Source: Polytrichum commune
Lineage: Eukaryota > Streptophyta > Polytrichopsida > Polytrichales > Polytrichaceae
Direction: 5' to 3'
Assembly (NCBI GenBank): GCA_950295325.1
Contig: OX485803.1
Location: 55,319,554 to 55,383,553 of the forward strand
DNA length: 64,000 nt
A program made the translations under genes and the position numbers. The notes beneath the pieces are model-generated. The model did no database searches. It saw nothing but the letters and a program-made list of their open reading frames with translations, and had not been told where the DNA came from. Within the stretch, counting starts at the first letter, position 1. Each line of letters begins with the position of its first letter. Of the stretch, positions 21,889-34,330 are shown one piece after another.

Positions 21889-24800
21889 CTAGAAAGTAGA
21901 TTGACTCAAGAGACCTTCCTCCATGATGAGTTTGACCTCATTGAAACTAAATGTCGGGGCGTGTATGAACAAATTCACTTCCGCATCCAAATTAGAAATC
22001 TTGACGAAGATGTAATACAGATGCTTACAATTCATATAAGAATTTCGTTTGCGGCCGAACTTGGAAATCATATCCAAGAAGTAGGCGCAGTTGCACTCTG
22101 GAAGAGAACTCACTGTCACTTGGTGGATGGGTGGTTGGGGTTCTGATTTGGACTGCAGTGTGATAATGCAACCAAATCCCGGTTGAGGGATCATAGTTAA
22201 CTTCAGAACAGTCGCATGCATAGCTTCAGCAGAGGCCACCATCTGCCTCTGCTTTGCCGAAGGTGCGCTGCTGGATCGCCGAACAAGCTTGGACAGTCTT
22301 GTGGTAGGGATGAAGTCGGGGTTTTATGGAACACGGATTCGAGACATATCCAGCGGGGTCGCAGAGTTGGTGAAGAGTCGAGTCGGTGTGATGCGCTCCT
22401 TTGGTGGGAGTTGAAAACCTGCGTTCTCAAGCGCACAGATCTCCGAGCGGGCGAGGTTGGTACCAATCTTCACGGGCCAGATTGGGGGAATAGGTGGCTT
22501 CTGGTCATCAGCAGAGAACGGCATGACCCATTTCCGACGAGGGCCCTTGACGCAACGCTCGATGTCGTCTGGACAAAAGACGAAGTCAGTGCGCTTCATA
22601 GATTGGAGTTTGTAGTGATGCCACATACCGGTGTAGGTCGGCGCAGGGACGCTCTTGTTATTGGTGACGATTCTTGCGGTGCACTTCTTCTTTGTGCCCG
22701 CATGATTAGCCCAACAAGACTTCCCAGAGGTATAGGGTATGCGGGCAATATGCCAAAGAGAGACATCTACTTTGGTTTCTTGCACGGCGGTGACACGCTG
22801 GAAACCAAGTCCTGCAGGTGAAGGTACTTGAACCTCTTGTACAGAGGGGGAAAACTCCTCAATGATAGTAGGCAATGTTTCAGGTTGAGAGCGAGTGACT
22901 CGCTTACCGGGGGGAGGGCGAGAGAAGTTCACAGTATCCGGACGGTGGGTCTCGCCATCATCACCAATTGGAGTGTTTGGTCTTCGCTTCTGCGATCCAA
23001 ACACCTCGGCGCCCTCAAGGTGGGGATCGCGAGTGCAAAACTCTTCCCCACCGGGCATGTCAAGCAAGACCTTCTGCAACACTGTGGGGTCGCCAGTACG
23101 CTGAGCTCGACGTTGAGCACCCCTGAGCTTGAGTTCTTCTTTGCTTGGACCGTCTCCGCCAATTCCACCTTTAAGGAACTGGTAGTATGCAACAACTTGT
23201 AAGAAGGCCCGAATGTAGTCGTCCACCGTAGCCACGTATAGATCTCCACCCTTGTTGCCCGAGGCCTGAAGCCACTTGTTGTGGACGGACTCCGCAAGAT
23301 TGCACGACGGCATCTCGGCCAACTGGTCTTGAGTCAGAACCTTTTCCTGATTGGGGAGTGCAGAGGGAGTATTAGAGGGAGCACATAGAGAGGAAACTAA
23401 ATCCAGTAAAAGACAATTATGAATCATGAAGGGGATTTACCAGTTCCATGAAACCACCCCATTGAAGGTAGCGGAAGTGCCAGAAAGCAAGCCATAGCTG
23501 GAGGTGCTTGAGACCGTCCTCACTTGTACAATTCGATGATGCCCACCAAGCCTTGATAGCTAGGTACATAGTCTCCGCCTCTGCTATAGAGGACGCATTG
23601 CGATATTGAAGGCAAAGGTGTCTATGTTGGTCTTGTAACTCATGCTTTATGTAGGATTTCGTATGTTTCTCGAGCGACTGTTTCCAATGGAAAAAACAAG
23701 TGCGCTCACGGCCCTCCATAGGAACTTTGGGATCTCCTGAACCATACACAATGCGCACAGCGTTCCAATTGGCTTGCGCACTGTCCGCCATGAAGCCAAT
23801 AAAGTTAGGATGCGGGATACCGTGGCGGGCCATGACATGGTTGAGGTTCTGCCAGAAGAGCACTTGGGCATCCTTATCCTCCGATTGGAAATCACAACAT
23901 GAAATGGTCATGACCCGTTGATAAGTCCCATCGTAGACATGAGCGGCCATGGTGGTCCACCCTTTGACCCGCTTGACGTGATCGGACATAATCCAGGCGT
24001 TCTCAAGGTCCCCACCCGGTTGCATCCGACGAACCAAATCCACCCCGCTTCCAGGACCAACCTCGGACATCTTGAAGACGAACACCTTGTCGGCATCGTC
24101 ACCTTGTCCTGGGAATTGGTTCCGTTGGACGTAGGCCCAATTGCTAACGCCTCGGAGCTTTGCGATGCCATCCATAACACCGAACCTCCGCAAAAATTTG
24201 AAAGAGGTAACCTTAGATCGAAGGTTTGGGGATTCAACCCTCTACAACTCTCAAACACAGGTTCGAGCTCTGTTAAGGAAAGGAGACGGTGTTTCTCACT
24301 ATTTTCAGAAAGGAGGAACTCACCAACAATGTCCTTGCTGGCTTCAAGGACGATATTGCTGTACGTGGCCTGAGGCGCACGCTCAACGTGCTCCTTGAGA
24401 AGAGCATTGATGCGCTTCCGACTGTCTCTGCAGTCCCCAACCTTCACAGGATGTTGATGGTTTCCGATATGAATGCAGGCCCTTTGGGAGAAATTCTTCC
24501 CATGGACGTAGAAAATATTCGCCTCGCAAAGTGCAATGCATTTGGGAGGCTGTTTGCAGATCCTGCACACAAGAGTAGATCCGGATGGCACAATGCCAGA
24601 GAGAGGGAAAGGCTGAGTAGTGAAACCATCAAATTCCGTGTCGTTGACATGAGAGATACGATGGGCGCGTTGAAGGAAATCACAACAAGTGTTTTGGCAT
24701 TGGAGATGGCCAACACGGGTAGAGGAACGAAATACAAGGCCAACGTCGTTTGTAATGTTGGTGGTTTGAGTCTTCGTCCAAACATGGCCATCATATTGCT

Positions 24801-25542
24801 TGTCCATGCCGTCCATGGACCTGGCCCTGGAAAGAGATGAAGAGACTTCTGGTGGAGGCAGGACAAATAACTGGGTACCATCGAAACGAGGGGGGAGGTG
24901 ATTAACCTCTTGGATTTTGATCTTATCGTAATCTATTTTCTTGAGGACGCTTTTACTACCGGGTATAGAACCTAGACGACGAAGACATTGAACAATAGGT
25001 GGAGGAGGTTTGGACGTAGACGGTACGGAAGGAGATAAAGGAACATAGTGAGAAGGTGAAGGCGTTACAAAGGAATCAGAGGGAAACAAAGGAGGGGAAT
25101 CATGAACATCAGCATTCCTCATAGATACATCTTCAGTCGAAGAATCAGACAAGTCTACAACGTTGTCTATGTCAGGCTCGGTCTTGACACTTACTACCGG
25201 AGGTGTGCTAAAGTCAGTAGTGGAAGATCGAAGAGGAGCATGGAGTTCTGTTGACACTCCCATCCGAGAATCTGGCCAGCCCCAAACCCTATACTTTCCT
25301 GCGCCAAGCTCCCACACTACATTGCCATTGTCAGTTACCTTGGAGGGCTCATGGAATGTATGAACGAGCAATCCAGTATCATTGAAGATCTCACGATCTA
25401 CCCATATTGTATTAACTTGAAGAGAGAACCTAATGCTAAGATGAAGCTCCGAGACAACAACAATACCATGTGCACCAATGGGGAAGAGAATAGGGACATC
25501 GTTGGCATTGGAACGAAGTTCGGCCATTGAGCTGGAAGCCAT
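21889..25542 (-). pseudogene. MULE-type transposase with SWIM zinc finger, disrupted
   Basis: Three blocks on the minus strand. Block 1 (25542-24324) starts MASSSMAELRSN and ends in a Cys/His zinc-binding region (CQNTCCDF, VCRICKQPP, CIHIGNHQHPV), as in FLYWCH/WRKY-like fingers of MULEs. Block 2 (about 24193-23441) is the DDE-like core: VYDGTYQRVMTISCCDF, GFMADSAQANWNAV, CFFHWKQSLEKH. A phase-0 GT-AG intron (23440-23347) joins it to block 3 (23346-21889), which ends in a SWIM finger, CNC-x19-CKH, near 22012-22098. Expected role: cut-and-paste transposase in the nucleus. Defects: TAA at 22326-22324 in block 3, and no phase-compatible splice that I could find between blocks 1 and 2, so a frameshift is likely there. 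A minus-strand TATA-like TTATAAA lies about 45 bp upstream of the ATG. Confidence 0.75.
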
Positions 25543-25863
25543 GAAGGCAAAAAAACAGAAACGTAAATGCACAAAGATGCAAAGATTTATAAGGAAGAAG
25601 AATGGTGAAGACAAACGTTGTGATGTCACCATGTGCATCACCGAAGGAACAGAATTCGAGGAACTAATGTATATAAAAAAGGAGTAGGGGGAGGATGCCA
25701 AAAAGGGAAAACAAGGGACGACTGCCAAAAGAGGGAAACCCTAACCTCAAGCACTGGCAATATAAAGAACAATACAAGCAAAGGAACGAGTTATTATGTG
25801 AATGCGATGCCCTAATAGAAGAGGATAGGAGAGAGACGAGTATTGGGAAACCGGGACGCACAC
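25543..25863. promoter_or_regulatory. Divergent promoter between transposase and ParB-methyltransferase gene
   Basis: The 321 bp between the two start codons carry a TATA-like TATATAAAA on the plus strand at 25670-25678, and a TATA-like CCTTATAAA reading to the minus strand at 25586-25594. The two genes are head to head, which would let one region drive both. Start sites are inferred from the first good in-frame ATGs, 25542 (minus) and 25864 (plus). Confidence 0.5.
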
Positions 25864-26744
25864 ATGAAGGAACGAGGAAATAGTCAAGTCTCCACTGCCG
25901 ATCCTGGAAGAAAGAGAAAGAAAAGAAAGGGAGGCACAAGTTTTAGCAATTCAAAACAGAGGAGACGGAGAGAACTGAGAAAGAAGGAGCAATCCTGTAC
26001 ACAAGGAAGTGAGCAACCAACAGATTTGAGGAAGACGGGCGGAGAGGCAAAGACAGGGACGTCTAGCAGGAACGAGGAACTGGAACGGATAGAGGAAGAA
26101 CGGGAGAAGGGTGGATCACAAGAACAATCGATGGGAGAGAGCGAGCATCGAAGCGATTCCGATTCAAGCGAATATGAGGAGGAGACAAAGGAGGACTCAA
26201 TGGGCACAGTAAGTTTGGTTTAGCGTATTATGCACTAGCCTCAGATATACATTTAGGTAATTTACAAGATGGCATTTAATATTTAGTTATGTAATGTGAT
26301 TCTTCATGACCAACATGTTGAATGTTGAAAGCTCTCTTTTTGTTAAAGTTGGTGAGATGGGGATATACAACCGAACCCTCTCGGAAACGAGAGGGTCAAC
26401 AATTATGCACCACGAATAGGGTATTGGCTAAGCACGAAGTTGTGCGGGGCCGCCACCTCCCAAACATGGCCCATAGCAAGAAGGCTTTCGGCCCATTATA
26501 TTTGGGGGGAAGGTACCTAGGAAATAGAAGAGTTCGAAAATAGATGGAGGTAGTCCACCGTAGCCGACACCAAGGAACCATTGCGGCTAACCTAGTTTGT
26601 CGTTCGGAGAGAGAAGGGAGGAGGAAACCCTTGCCGACAACCTTGCGGTGTAGTGTCGAATGTGGAAGGAGCATCCACAATCCCATAGCTCGGAGAAGTT
26701 CGGCATAGACAGGTTTGATGTTAAAACATGCATTCTGTTTAAAT

Positions 26745-29700
26745 AAGTGGCCATGTTAGAGCTTTTAGATTTGTAGTTGATAAGCAAGGTTCAGATTATG
26801 ACCCTAATAAATGGCCATGCTTGCGGTATCAGATTTGTAGTTGATAAGCAAGGTTCAGATTATGAGCCTAATAAGTGGCCAAGTTAGAGGTTTCAGATTT
26901 GGAGTTGATAAGCAAGGTTCAGATTATGAGCCTAATAAGTGGCCATGTTAGAGGTTTCAGATTTGTAGTTGATAAGCAAGGTTCAGATTATGAGCCTAAT
27001 TAGTGGCCATGTTAGAGGTTTCAGAGTTGTAGTTGATAAGCTAGGTTCAGATTATGAGGGATATAAGTGGCCATGTTTGCGGTTTCAGATTTGTAGTTGA
27101 TAAGCAAGGTTCAGATTATGAGCCTAATTAGTGGCCATGTTAGAGGTTTCAGAGTTGTAGTTGATAAGCTAGGTTCAGATTATGAGGGATATAAGTGGCC
27201 ATGTTTGCGGTTTCAGATTTGTAGTTGATAAGCAAGGTTCAGATTATGAGCCTAATAAGTGGCCAAGTGAGAGGTTTCAGATTTGTAGTTGATAGGCTAG
27301 GTTCAGATTTTGAGCCTAATATGTGGCCATGTAAGAGGGTTCAGATTTCTAGTGTGCAAGTTAATTCCAGATTTTGAGTCTAATTTTGAGGTCAAAGAAA
27401 TAGTTGGACAAGGGGGAAGGGCATCTCGATTCCGAGAGGGTGGTGCAAGAGGGGTTTTAGTGGGCCGTGTTAAGGTATTGGATTTGTAGTTAATGAGCTA
27501 GGTTCAGATTATGAGCCTAAAATGTGGCCACGTTAGAGGGTTCAGAAATCTAGTATGTAAGCTAATTCCAGATTTCCAGTCTAATTTTGAGGTCAGAGAA
27601 ATAGTTGGACAAGGGGGAAGGGCCTCTCGATTCCGAGAGGGTGGTGCAAGAGGGGTTTTAGTGGGCTGTGTTAAGGTATCGGATTTGTAGTTAATGAGCT
27701 AGGTTCAGATTATGAGCCTAATATGTGGCCATGTAAGAGGGTTCAGATTTCTAGTGTCTAAGCTAATTCCAGATTTTGAGTCTAATTAGTGGCCATGTTA
27801 GAGGTTCCAGAGTTGTAGTTGATAAGCAAGGTTCAGATTATGAGCATAATAATTGGCCAAGTTAGAGGTTTCAAATTTTGTACTTGATAAGCTAGGTTCA
27901 GATTATGAGGAAAAGAAGTGGCCATGCTTGCGGTATCAGATTTGTAGTTGATAAGAAAGGTTCAGATTATGAGCCTAATTATTCGCCAAGTTAGAGGTTT
28001 CAGATTTGGTCTTGATAACGGAGGTTCAGATTAGGAGGGATATAAGGTTCAGATTTTGAGCCTAATATGTGGCCATGTAAGAGAGTTCAGATATCTAGTG
28101 TGTAAGCTAATTCCAGATTTTGAGTCTAATTTTGAGGTCAAAGAAATAGTTGCACAAGGGGGAAGGGCCTCTCGATTCCGAGAGGGTGGGGATAGTGGGA
28201 TTTTTGGGGGCCAAGTGAGAGGTTTCAGATTTGTACTTGATAGGCTAGGTTCAGATTTTGAGTCTAATTTTGAGTTCAAAGCAATATTTGGACCGGGGGG
28301 GGGGGGGCTCTCGTTTCCAAGAGGGTGGGGTAAGAGGGGTTTTAGTGGGCCATATTAGTGGTTTCAGATTTGTAGTTAATGAGCTAGGTTCAGATGATGA
28401 GCCTAAAATGTGGCCATGTAAGAGGGTTCAAATTTCTAGTGTGTAAGCTAATTCCAGTTTTTGAGTCTAATTTTGAGGTCAAAGAAATAGTTGGACAAGG
28501 GGAAGGGCCTCTCGATTCCGAGAGGGTGGTGTAAGAGGGGTTTTAGTGGGCCATATTAAGGTATCAGATTTGTAGTTAATGAGCTAGGTTCAGATTTTAG
28601 GCCTAAAATGTGGCCATGTTAGAGGGTTCAGATTTCTAGTGTGTAAGCTAATTCCAGATTCTCAGTCTAGTTTTGAGGTGCACTAAATATTTGGATAGGG
28701 TGGGGGGACCCTCTCGATTCCGAGAGGGTGGGGATAGTGGGGTCTTAGTGGGCCATGTGTAAGGTTTCAGCTTTGTATTTGATAAGCAAGGTTTTGATTA
28801 TGAGCCTAATAAGTGGCCATATTAGTGGTTTTAGATTTGTAGTTAATGAGCTAGGTTCAGATTATGAGCCTAAAATGTGGCCATGTAAGAGGGTTCAGAT
28901 TTTAGGTGTGTAAGCTAATTCCAGATTCTCAGTCTAATTTTGAGGTCAAAGAAATAGTTGGACAAGGGGGAAGGGCCTCTCGATTCCGAGAGGGTGGGGT
29001 AAGAGGGGTTTTAGTGGGCCATGTTAAGGTATTAGATTTGTAGTTAATGAGCTAGGTTCAGATTATGAGGCTAATATGTGGCCATTCTAAGAGGGTTCAG
29101 ATTTCTAGTGTGTAAGCTAATTCCAGATTTCGAGTCTAATTTTGACGTCAAAGAAATAGTTGCACAAGGGGGAGGGGCCTCTCGATTCCGAGAGGGTGGG
29201 GATAGTGGGATTTTTGGGGGCCAAGTGAGAGGTTTTAGATTTGTACTTGATAGGCTAGGTTCAGATTTTGAGTCTAATTTTGAGTTCAAAGCAATATTTG
29301 GACCGGGGGGGGGGGGGGCTCTCGTTTCCGAGAGGGTGGGGTAAGAGGGGTTTTAGTGGGCCATGTTAAGGTGTCAGATTTGTAGTTAATGAGCTAGGTT
29401 CAGATGATGAGCCTAAAATGTGGCCATGTAAGAGGGTTCAAATTTCTAGTGTGTAAGCTAATTCCAGTTTTTGAGTCTAATTTTGAGGTCAAAGAAATAG
29501 TTGGACAAGGGGAAGGGCCTCTCGATTCCGAGAGGGTGGTGTAAGAGGGGTTTTAGTGGGCCATATTAAGGTATCAGATTTGTAGTTAATGAGCTAGGTT
29601 CAGATTTTAGGCCTAAAATGTGGCCATGTTAGAGGGTTCAGATTTCTAGTGTGTAAGCTAATTCCAGATTCTCAGTCTAGTTTTGAGGTGCACTAAATAT

Positions 29701-30400
29701 TTGGACAGGGTGGGGGGACCCTCTCGATTCCGAGAGGGTGGGGATAGTGGGGTCTTAGTGGGCCATGTGTAAGGTTTCAGCTTTGTATTTGATAAGCAAG
29801 GTTTTGATTATGAGCCTAAAAGTGGCCATATTAGTGGTTTTAGATTTGTAGTTAATGAGCTAGGTTCAGATTATGAGCCTAAAATGTGGCCATGTAAGAG
29901 GGTTTAGATTTTAGGTGTGTAAGCTAATTCCAGATTCTCAGTCTAATTTTGAGGTCAAAGAAATAGTTGGACAAGGGGGAAGGGCCTCTCGATTCCGAGA
30001 GGGTCGGGTAAGAGGGGTTTTAGTGGGCCATGTTAAGGTATTAGATTTGTAGTTAATGAGCTAGGTTCAGATTATGAGGCTAATATGTGGCCATGTAAGA
30101 GGGTTCAGATTTTAGGTGTGTAAGCTAATTCCAGATTCTCAGTCTAATTTTGAGGTCAAAGAAATAGTTGGACAAGGGGGAAGGGCCTCTCGATTCCGAG
30201 AGGGTGGGGTAAGAGGGGTCTTAGTGGGCCATGTGTAAGGTTTCAGCTTTGTAATTAATGAGTTTGGTTCAGATTTTGAGCCTAATGTGTGGCCATGTTA
30301 GAGGGTTCAGATTTCTACTATATACGTTAAGATCAGATTATGAGTCCAAGTTTTAGACCCTCTCGGAAACCAAAGGGTGGGTGTGAGGGGCCCAGGTGGA
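26745..30400. repeat. Satellite-like tandem array filling intron 1 of the ParB-methyltransferase gene
   Basis: Built from a ~64-bp unit (GTGGCCATGTTAGAGG, TTTCAGATTTGTAGTTGATAA, GGTTCAGATTATGAGCC) and a longer ~200-bp unit that adds TTTTGAGGTCAAAGAAATA and the palindrome CCTCTCG-N4-CGAGAGG. From about 28050 to 30080 a higher-order unit of about 1.02 kb is repeated: 28056-29070 closely matches 29078 onward. Open frames inside are by-products of the repeat. A related palindrome with a GAAA loop lies just before the array (26376-26395), and a degenerate one at its far end (about 30356). Confidence 0.9.
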
Positions 30401-32329
30401 GTTCTTTGTTGTCAATAGTGGATTCTGATTTGGAGATATAGTGAATAAGGGGATTTTTCTTGGAATCGACATGGTGGGTCATCTAGGATTACTGGGGCAG
30501 GTTGGAGGTTTCTAATTTTGCAAAGACTATGCTTTGTTGTGTTTTCTAATGTCTTAAGGTGTATTCTGTGCATGCAGGCATCGGAGTCTTTGGGTCTTAC
30601 TGTAGCACGGGTGCAATACATGGCGGATGGGGTTGTTATATTGTCGCCTCCTGAGGCTAGCCATGCGGCTTTGGATGACATCTCACAAGAAGAGGTGTTT
30701 GATTCGTTCATCTGATACAAGTGTTCTTGTATTGTATCAATGCTGCATTGACATTCTGGGTTTAGAGTTCTTTTCTTATGTTTTCTTTCTCTTATGTTGT
30801 AGATTGATGTTCCGGCTATACCCGACTGCATAAGACCTCTTGCTGAGTCGAATCCAGCTGAAGCAGAGTTAACGATTCGTAGATCGCAAAAACAAGACTC
30901 CAACACCATGATTCAGCGGGTTCGATTCAAGCCTCTAAGGAAGTCTCGTTTCTCAATTCCATTGTGTCGGTTGCGGACTCTTCCTCTTGTTCGGCCAATC
31001 AACGACGTTGATGTTTCTCGTTTGGAGAATGAGTTTGTGATGGGGTATCGTGATGGTGACCGAGCTATGTACGTCTCGGCATACAACAACCTCGATGAGC
31101 CTCTTGATGTCTCCGATGACATCAAGTCCTCCTGGAGTCCATTATGGCAGGAGGCCAATGCAGAGTTTGATGCCATACTCCAAAAAGACTCCGACCTTGC
31201 TTACTTTGTTGGCAAAATGTTCTTCGTGTGGGAAGGGAACCATCGATTGACAGCTTGGTGGAGGCATATCAACAATCATCACCCGTTGGACAAAAATTGG
31301 CATATATGGGCTGATTGTATTGTGGTGGATGCAAGAAATTGCACCGCTCTCTTTCTTAATGCTATGAATGACATCAACTGGTGAGTTCAACATTTAATGT
31401 TGTTGATCGTCTCTTTTGTTTGTTCGCATTTTCTCCTCTAACATTTTATTTGTCTAGGTCCACGGAGCATGACCATGTTAAGGACAACCTCCCCGCCAAG
31501 TTACTTCGCATTCGCACGTTTGGAAAGATGAGGCTAGAGGAGTTCAAAGACCTCCTTTCCGTTTCGGACTACAAGATGTGTGAGTCCAAGATGGAGAAGA
31601 GTCCTACTTGGTATTCCCTGACATTAGATGTCTTCGTCAAGTTCTTATACAAGGTAAATTTTGTGTACATTTTCCACTCCCATCCTTCTCCCACGTCTAT
31701 GTGCGCTTCTTATCCTTATTTTTGTTTTTTTCAGAGGGAGATATCCAACGCGGCTGATACCGCGGCAAGGTTATATCGTGAGGCTACTCCGGAGGCTCAG
31801 AGAACTGCTACCGATATTTGGAATGCTATGACAAAAGCCCAAGATAGGTTGATCAAAACCATTCGTTCTCGGAACTTTGAGAAGTTCATTTCCGTTGCCC
31901 ACAAGGACAACGGTGATGATTTCTTCAACGAGGTGTCTCTCCTATCTTTGTTTTTTGGTTTAGTTTTTCATCCTCCTATGAATTTTGCCGTGCTTGTTTT
32001 ATCTTTATTTTACTTATCTTTCTTCTATGTGGCAGATTGACCGTCATTTCTCCGCTTTCCTGGTCACTGATATGACAATTGAGAAACTTCAAAAGGTGGC
32101 CACCACACATGTAGATTCCCACTTCAAGGCCAAGTGGCTACGTTGGTGGAACTCTCCTCCCGAGGTCAAGGATAAGAATAGATTTCCCTCCGATCTCCCT
32201 CTTAGGGAGAAAGTCCTCGACAACTGGCTCAACAAAGCTTCTTTCTGGGCTCAGGTGCATCCTCAGTATTTTGACTCCGTTTCTTCCTTTCCATTCTACA
32301 TGTGGGATTCGAGTGGGTCATGCCAAGGT

Positions 32330-34330
32330 TTCGGATTTCAAGGGGATAGTGGGGTATTAGTGGGCCATGTTGAGGTTTCGGATTTGAATTAGATAAGCTA
32401 AATTCAGATCATGAGTCGAATAAGTGGCCAGGTTGATGTCTCAGATTTCTAGTTAATAAGCTAAGTTCAGATTCTCAGCCGAATAACTGGCCTGGTTAAG
32501 GTTTCAGTTTTCTAGAATATAAGCTAAGTTCTGATTTTGAGTCGTATAAGTGGCCATGTTTGAGGTTTCAGACTTCTAGTTGATAAGCAAGGTTCAGATT
32601 ATGAGTCTCATAAGTGGCCAGTTTGAGGTTTCAGATTTGTAGTTGATAAGCAAGGTTCTGATTATGAGCCTAATAAGTGGCCAAGTTAGAGGTTTCAGAT
32701 TTGTACTTGATAAGCTATGTTCAGATTTTGAGCCTAATATGTGGCCATATTAGAGGGTTCAGATTTCTAGTATGTAATCTAATTCCAGATTTTCAGTCTA
32801 GTTTTGAGGTCCACTAAATACTTGGCCAAGGGGGGGGGGACCCTCTCGATTCCGAGAGGGTGGGGATATTGGGGTTTTTGTGGGCCATGTGTAAGGTCTC
32901 AGATTTGTAGTTCATAAGGAAGGTTCAGATTATGAGCCTAATAAGTGGCCATGTTAGTGGTTTCAGATTACTCGTTAATAAGCTAGGTTCAGATTATGAG
33001 CCTAATAAGTGGCCAAGTTAGAGGTTTCAGATTTGTACTTGATAAGCTAGGTTCAATTTTTGAGCCTAATATGTGGCCATATTAGAGGGTTCAGATTTCT
33101 AGTATGTAATCTAATTCCAGATTTTTAGTCTAGTTTTGAGGTCCACTAAATATTTGGACAGGGGGGGGGACCCTCTCGATTCCGAGAGGATTAGGTAAGT
33201 GGGGTTTTAGCGGGCCATGTTTAAGGTTTCAGCTTTGTATTTGATAATCAATGTTTTGATTATGAGCCTAATAAGTGGCCATGTTAGAGGGTTCAGATTT
33301 CTAGTATGTAAGCTAATTCCAGATTTTCAGTCTAATTTTGAGGTCAAAGAAATATTTGGACAGGGGGGGGGGGCCTCTCGTTTCCGAGAGGGTGGGGTAA
33401 GAGGGGTTTTAGTGGGCCATGTTAAGGTGTCAGATTTGTAGTTAATGAGCTAGGTTTAGATTATGAGGCTAATATGTGGCCATGTTAGAGGGTTCAGAAT
33501 TCTAGTATGTAAGCTAATTCCAGATTCTCTGTCTAGTTTTGAGGTCCACTAAATATTTGGCCAAGGGGGGGGGGGACCCTCTCGATTCCGAGAGGGTGGG
33601 GATAGTGGGGTTTTAGTGGGCCATGTGTAAGGTCTCAGATTTGTAGTTAATGAGCTAGGTTCAGATTATGAGCCTAATAAGTGGCCAAGTTTGAGGTTTC
33701 AAATTTTTGGTTGATAAGCTAGGTTCAGATTATGAGGGAAAGAAGTGGCCATGTTAGAGGTTTCAGATTTGTAGTTGATAAGCAAGGTTCAGATTATGAG
33801 CCTAATAAGTGGCCAAGTTAGAGGTTTCATATTTGTACTTGATAAGCTAGGTTCAGATTATGAGGGAAATAAGTGGCCATGTTAGTGGTTTCAGATTTGT
33901 AGTTAATAAGCTAGGTCCAGATTATGAGCCTAATAAGTGGCCAAGTTAGAGGTTTCAGATTTTTAGTTGATAAGCTAGGTTCAGATTATGAGGGAAAGAA
34001 GTGGCCATGTTAGAGGTTTCAGATTTGTAGTTGATAAGCAAGGTTCAGATTATGAGGCTAATAAGTGGCCAAGTTAGAGGTTTCAGATTTGTACTTGATA
34101 AGCTAGGTTCAGATTATGAGGGAAATAAGTGGCCATGTTTGCGATTTCAGATTTGTAGTTGATAAGCTAGGTTTAGATTATGAGTCTAATATGTGGCCAT
34201 GTTTGAGGTTTCAGATTTGTAGTTGATAAGCTAAATTCAAATTTTTAGCCTAATAAGTGGCCAGGTTAAGGTTTCAGAGTTCTAGTTAATAAGCTAAGTT
34301 CATATTTCTAATGTCTTAAGGGGCCATGTT
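32330..34330. repeat. Second tandem array of the same family, in intron 6
   Basis: The same ~64-bp and ~200-bp units as in intron 1 fill the 2.2-kb intron 32255-34437. Palindromes CCTCTCG-N4-CGAGAGG recur near 32842, 33374 and 33579, with a damaged copy near 33172. G-runs of 8-11 precede several of them. The array ends about 100 bp before the splice acceptor. Confidence 0.9.

Noticed and set aside
22216-23202. Plus-strand open frames of 124-201 codons over the transposase
   Set aside because: They are antisense shadows of the transposase 3' block, which has real motifs (SWIM finger) on the minus strand.
23908-25728. Transposase start upstream of 25542
   Set aside because: The longer 606-codon frame adds a hydrophobic, T-rich leader that would overlap the divergent promoter. 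MASSSMAEL at 25542 is the better start.
28056-29344. Repeated ~90-100-codon frames in the intron 1 array
   Set aside because: They are by-products of the tandem repeat unit, occur in register with it and lie inside an intron.
26720-34330. CRISPR-like array
   Set aside because: Units are contiguous satellite monomers with no unique spacers of constant length, and the context is eukaryotic.
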